Shown piece by piece: positions 7,121 through 9,350 of a DNA stretch of 9,350 nt. This DNA is from Asaia bogorensis (GTDB lineage: Bacteria > Pseudomonadota > Alphaproteobacteria > Acetobacterales > Acetobacteraceae). The position numbers and the translations under genes were made by a program. The stretch is taken from assembly GCA_945871455.1 (NCBI GenBank), contig CAMBXJ010000138.1:1-9350 (forward strand), written 5' to 3'. The notes below the pieces were generated by a model. It ran no database searches. It was not told the DNA's origin and saw only the letters and a program-made list of their open reading frames with translations. The stretch's first letter is position 1; each line of letters opens with the position of its first letter.

Positions 7121-7972
7121 CTACCCGCGGTGATCCAACCCGATATCCAGCACCGTCGCGCTGTGGGTCAGCCAGCCCACCGACAACAGGTCCACGCCAG
7201 ATGCCGCGATCGCCGGGGCCGTGTCGGGCCGGATGCGCCCAGATGCCTCGGTGATGGCGCGCCCGTCCACGATGCCCACGGCTTCCCGCAGCATGTCGGG
7301 GCCCATGTTGTCCAGCAGCACCGCGTCCACCCGCAGCGACATGGCCTCTCGCAACTGGTCCAAGGTGTCGACTTCCAGCTCGATCTTCACCAGATGGCCG
7401 ACGCCGGCCCGCGCGCGTTCCACCGCCGTGCGAACACCGCCGGCAATGGCGACGTGGTTGTCCTTGATCAGCACGGCGTCATCCAGGCCGAAGCGGTGGT
7501 TCGATCCGCCGCCGACCCGCACGGCATATTTCTGCGCCGCCCGCAGGCCCGGCATGGTCTTGCGGGTGCAGCAGACCTGCGCCTTCGTCCCCATGATGGC
7601 GTCCGCAATGCCGCGGGTGGCCGAGGCCACGCCGCTGAGATGGCACAGGAAGTTCAGCGCCGTCCGTTCCGCCGTCAGGATGCCGCGGGCGGACCCGGTG
7701 ACGGTCGCGATCACATCGCCAGGTGTCAGCCGGGTGCCATCCGGGCGATCCACACGAACCTGGATGCCGGGATCGATCAGCCGGAACGCGGTCAGCGCGT
7801 AGTCCAGTCCGGCCACCACGCCGGGTTGGCGTGCCATCATCACGCATTCGGTCCGCGCATCAGCCGGCACGATCGAGTCCGTTGTCAGGTCCCCTGCCCG
7901 ACCCAAATCCTCCAGCAGCGCGGCGCGTACCGAGGGTTCGATCATGACCAGAGGCAGAGGAGAAACCGCCAT
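7121..7972 (-). CDS. nadC: Quinolinate phosphoribosyltransferase (nicotinate-nucleotide pyrophosphorylase, carboxylating)
   Basis: NadC joins quinolinate to PRPP and decarboxylates it, giving nicotinate mononucleotide, CO2 and pyrophosphate: the third step of de novo NAD synthesis in the cytoplasm. The 283-residue length is normal. Conserved pieces are AERTALNFLCHLSGVA (101-116, with Arg103), TRKTMPGLR (136-144), KYAVRVGGGSNHRFGL (148-163), LIKDNH (168-173, Lys170), KIELEVD (Glu200), LLDNM (219-223, Asp221), TEASG (241-245) and SVGWLTHS (264-271). The start at 7972 is preceded by GGGAG seven bases upstream; an internal ATG at 7945 has no such site. The gene begins 14 bases after the nadA stop and its ribosome site lies inside that gap, so it is surely expressed with nadA. 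It is the last gene of the visible operon. Confidence 0.97.
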   Translation of the reverse strand: MAVSPLPLVMIEPSVRAALLEDLGRAGDLTTDSIVPADARTECVMMARQPGVVAGLDYALTAFRLIDPGIQVRVDRPDGTRLTPGDVIATVTGSARGILTAERTALNFLCHLSGVASATRGIADAIMGTKAQVCCTRKTMPGLRAAQKYAVRVGGGSNHRFGLDDAVLIKDNHVAIAGGVRTAVERARAGVGHLVKIELEVDTLDQLREAMSLRVDAVLLDNMGPDMLREAVGIVDGRAITEASGRIRPDTAPAIAASGVDLLSVGWLTHSATVLDIGLDHRG

Positions 7973-7986
7973 CGCCCCTCTCCCGC

Positions 7987-8991
7987 TCAGACCGCCAACA
8001 TGCGTTCGACCGACAGGCGCGCCCGGTCCATCAGCGCCGGATCGATCGTCACCTCATGCGTCATCGTCTCCAGCGCGCGCCGGATATTGGGCAGGGTGAT
8101 CCGCTTCATGTGCGGGCACAGGTTGCAGGGCCGCACGAAGGAGACTTCCGGGTGATTGACGGAGATATTGTCCGCCATCGAGCATTCGGTCAGCAGCACC
8201 ACCCGCGGCGGCTTCTTCGTCGCGACATAGTTGTTCATGTCGGCGGTGGACCCGGTGTAGTCGGCCTCCGCGATCACGTCGGGCGGGCATTCCGGATGCG
8301 CGAGGATGACGACGCCCGGGTTTTCCGCGCGCAGGGTGCGGACTTCGGCGGGGGTGAACCGCTCATGGACTTCGCAATGACCGGCCCAGGCGATGACCTT
8401 CACATGGGTCTGAGCGGCGATGTTCTGCGCCAGATATTCGTCGGGGAGCATGATCACCCGGTCCACACCCAGGGATTCCACGACCTTCTTGGCGTTGCCC
8501 GAGGTGCAGCAGATATCGGATTCCGCTTTCACGGCGGCCGAGGAGTTCACATAGGTGACGACCGGCACACCAGGGTAGCGCTCGCGCATCAGGCGGACAT
8601 CGGCGGCGGTGATCGATTCCGCCAGGGAGCAGCCGGCGCGCGTGTCCGGGATCAGCACGGTTTTGGCCGGGTTCAGCATCTTTGCCGTCTCCGCCATGAA
8701 GTGCACGCCGGCCAGCACGATCACGTCGGCATCCACCTTCATGGCTTCCCGCGCCAACGCCAGGCTGTCGCCCACGATGTCGGCGACGCAGTGGAAGATT
8801 TCCGGCGTCTGGTAGTTGTGCGCCAGGATGACGGCGTTCTTCTCCCGCTTCAGGCGCAGGATGGCGTCGATATCGTCGGCGAACACCGGCCATTCGATCG
8901 GTGGGATGAAGGCTTTGACCCGCTGGTACAGCGGGGCGGTACGTTCAAGCAGCGGGGCGAGCGGCGGGGCGAGCAGCGTGGATGCGGACAT
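7987..8991 (-). CDS. nadA: Quinolinate synthase (4Fe-4S enzyme)
   Basis: NadA condenses iminoaspartate with dihydroxyacetone phosphate to quinolinate, using an oxygen-sensitive 4Fe-4S cluster; it acts in the cytoplasm. The protein is 334 residues. The three expected cluster cysteines are present: Cys121 in RAGCSLAE, Cys162 in CCTSGNA, and Cys292 in the C-terminal CNLCPHMK motif. Substrate-site signatures are also clear: LAHNYQ (57-61), GDSLALA (74-80), AHPECP (231-236), GSTADM (247-252) and [10 protein letters not shown] (266-275). The ATG at 8991 has AGGAGG on the minus strand (9001-9006) nine bases upstream. It is the first gene of the nadA-nadC operon and has a strong promoter-like site with two matching palindromes in front, suggesting repression when NAD precursors are plentiful. 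nadB, which would supply iminoaspartate, is not adjacent. Confidence 0.97.
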   Translation of the reverse strand: MSASTLLAPPLAPLLERTAPLYQRVKAFIPPIEWPVFADDIDAILRLKREKNAVILAHNYQTPEIFHCVADIVGDSLALAREAMKVDADVIVLAGVHFMAETAKMLNPAKTVLIPDTRAGCSLAESITAADVRLMRERYPGVPVVTYVNSSAAVKAESDICCTSGNAKKVVESLGVDRVIMLPDEYLAQNIAAQTHVKVIAWAGHCEVHERFTPAEVRTLRAENPGVVILAHPECPPDVIAEADYTGSTADMNNYVATKKPPRVVLLTECSMADNISVNHPEVSFVRPCNLCPHMKRITLPNIRRALETMTHEVTIDPALMDRARLSVERMLAV

Positions 8992-9008
8992 TGGTTGGTC
9001 CCTCCTGA

Positions 9009-9029
9009 TTATGCTCTATATGAGCATTT
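9009..9029. promoter_or_regulatory. Operator-like palindrome between nadA promoter and ribosome site (site 1)
   Basis: Perfect six-base half-sites ATGCTC (9011-9016) and GAGCAT (9022-9027) surround a five-base TATAT centre. It sits just downstream of the predicted start of transcription and two bases upstream of the nadA ribosome site. Its centre is 28 bases from that of site 2. The pair probably binds a dimeric repressor of NAD synthesis; which protein is inference. Confidence 0.6.
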
Positions 9030-9036
9030 CATGAGC

Positions 9037-9057
9037 TTATGCTAGAGCTGAGTATAA
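9037..9057. promoter_or_regulatory. Operator-like palindrome overlapping the nadA -10 region (site 2)
   Basis: A 21-base imperfect palindrome with outer half-sites TTATGCT and AGTATAA (one mismatch to the exact complement). It aligns with the palindrome at 9009-9029 over TTATGCT...GAG.AT with the same spacing. It covers the predicted -10 box and part of the spacer, where a bound repressor would block RNA polymerase. NadQ is a known regulator of nad genes in alphaproteobacteria and is a candidate; I recall a palindrome of this general kind but could not check it. Confidence 0.55.
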
Positions 9058-9066
9058 GAATGTCAA
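9039..9066 (-). promoter_or_regulatory. Predicted sigma-70 promoter of nadA-nadC
   Basis: Read on the minus strand, a perfect -35 box TTGACA (9066-9061) is followed after 16 bases by TAGCAT (9044-9039), a four-of-six match to the -10 consensus. Transcription would start near 9032, giving a leader of about 40 bases with AGGAGG before the nadA ATG. The -35 is strong and the -10 is weak. The local AT-rich composition contrasts with the GC-rich surroundings. Confidence 0.6.
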
Positions 9067-9231
9067 GCTTTCGTCGCACGTCGTGCGGCGAGCGCGCCTT
9101 TTCGAAATCGCGCGGAGAGAGTTCCCGTCACACGGCACGGGGACGCTCCGACTTTCCGACGCCCGCAAAACATGTAGGGTCTCAGTGGGTCGATCGATTG
9201 AAGCCGCGACATCCGCGACCAGGAGCAACCA
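9067..9231. other. Divergent intergenic region between nadA promoter and the last gene
   Basis: This 165-base stretch must hold the promoter of the rightward gene, but I find no convincing -35/-10 pair. It contains a perfect 13-base palindrome, CGCACG-T-CGTGCG at 9075-9087, extendable to 8 of 9 pairs over 9072-9090. A looser one has arms GTTCCCGT (9121-9128) and ACGGGGAC (9137-9144). Short frames crossing it on either strand lack ribosome sites and recognisable content. Confidence 0.4.
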
Positions 9232-9350
9232 GTGCAACCCAGCGACACCACAACCGTCGAACCGCAAGTGAAGCTGGAATTGCAGACATCGCGCCAGTTT
9301 CCCAACTTCCTGGCCGAACAGAACATCAGTCTCGCCATCACCACCTACCA
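9232..9350 (+). CDS. N-terminal fragment of a TIGR03032/DUF4915-like protein (cut by window end)
   Basis: A GTG at 9232 with AGGAG at 9221-9225, six bases upstream, opens a frame that stays open to the end of the window (39 codons). After about 15 polar residues it reads LELQTSRQFPNFLAEQNISL followed by AITTY. The phrase with Arg-Gln-Phe, Leu-Ala-Glu-Gln and a Thr-Tyr strand resembles, from memory, the start of TIGR03032 (DUF4915) proteins. These are beta-propeller-like proteins of unknown function, some found near polysaccharide or surface-protein genes. There is no signal peptide in the visible part. It is transcribed away from nadA. With so little sequence the family call is tentative; that it is a real gene is more secure. 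Confidence 0.6.
   Translation, partial: MQPSDTTTVEPQVKLELQTSRQFPNFLAEQNISLAITTY

Noticed and set aside
6833..8155. 440-codon plus-strand frame across phnE and opposite nadC
   Set aside because: It overlaps two well-supported genes and its translation is rich in His, Arg and Gly with no domain.
8056..9045. 329-codon plus-strand frame opposite nadA
   Set aside because: Mirror of nadA codon bias; it would also run into the nadA promoter region.

Overview
The window is GC-rich, densely coded bacterial chromosome. Short intergenic gaps, two families of short palindromic (REP/BIME-like) repeats of types I associate with alphaproteobacteria, and the style of the genes suggest an alphaproteobacterium, perhaps Rhodospirillales/Acetobacteraceae. 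That placement is inference; no rRNA or marker gene is present.

Layout. (1) Positions 1-1518 (+): C-terminal part of aminopeptidase N (pepN), whose start lies upstream of the window. (2) 1547-2560 (+): an amidohydrolase-2 (COG3618-like) TIM-barrel hydrolase of unknown substrate. (3) 2572-2675: a GC-rich inverted repeat. (4) 2731-3402 (+): TenA, aminopyrimidine aminohydrolase/thiaminase II, with its key residues present. (5) 3403-3641: an intergenic region holding a second, unrelated repeat (3550-3627). (6) 3642-7073 (+): a compact four-gene ABC importer operon of the PhnD-PhnC-PhnE-PhnE class, with the last three genes overlapping. (7) 7121-8991 (-): nadA-nadC, the two last enzymes of de novo NAD synthesis, converging on the transporter operon. 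(8) 9009-9066: a nadA promoter with two matching palindromes that look like operators. (9) 9232-9350 (+): start of a divergently transcribed gene resembling the TIGR03032/DUF4915 family, cut by the window end.

How they fit. nadA and nadC turn iminoaspartate plus dihydroxyacetone phosphate into nicotinate mononucleotide through quinolinate; nadB is not beside them. The importer is complete in itself (binding protein, ATPase, two permeases), but no C-P lyase or other phosphonate catabolic gene is visible. Its binding protein also seems to lack acidic residues that bind the amine in aminophosphonate-binding PhnD. Its nearest metabolic neighbour is tenA, so a link to thiamine-pyrimidine salvage is possible but unproven; a repeat and 239 bases separate the two.

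No new multi-gene system is evident. The points most worth checking are the ligand of the PhnD-like importer beside tenA and the double operator in front of nadA.
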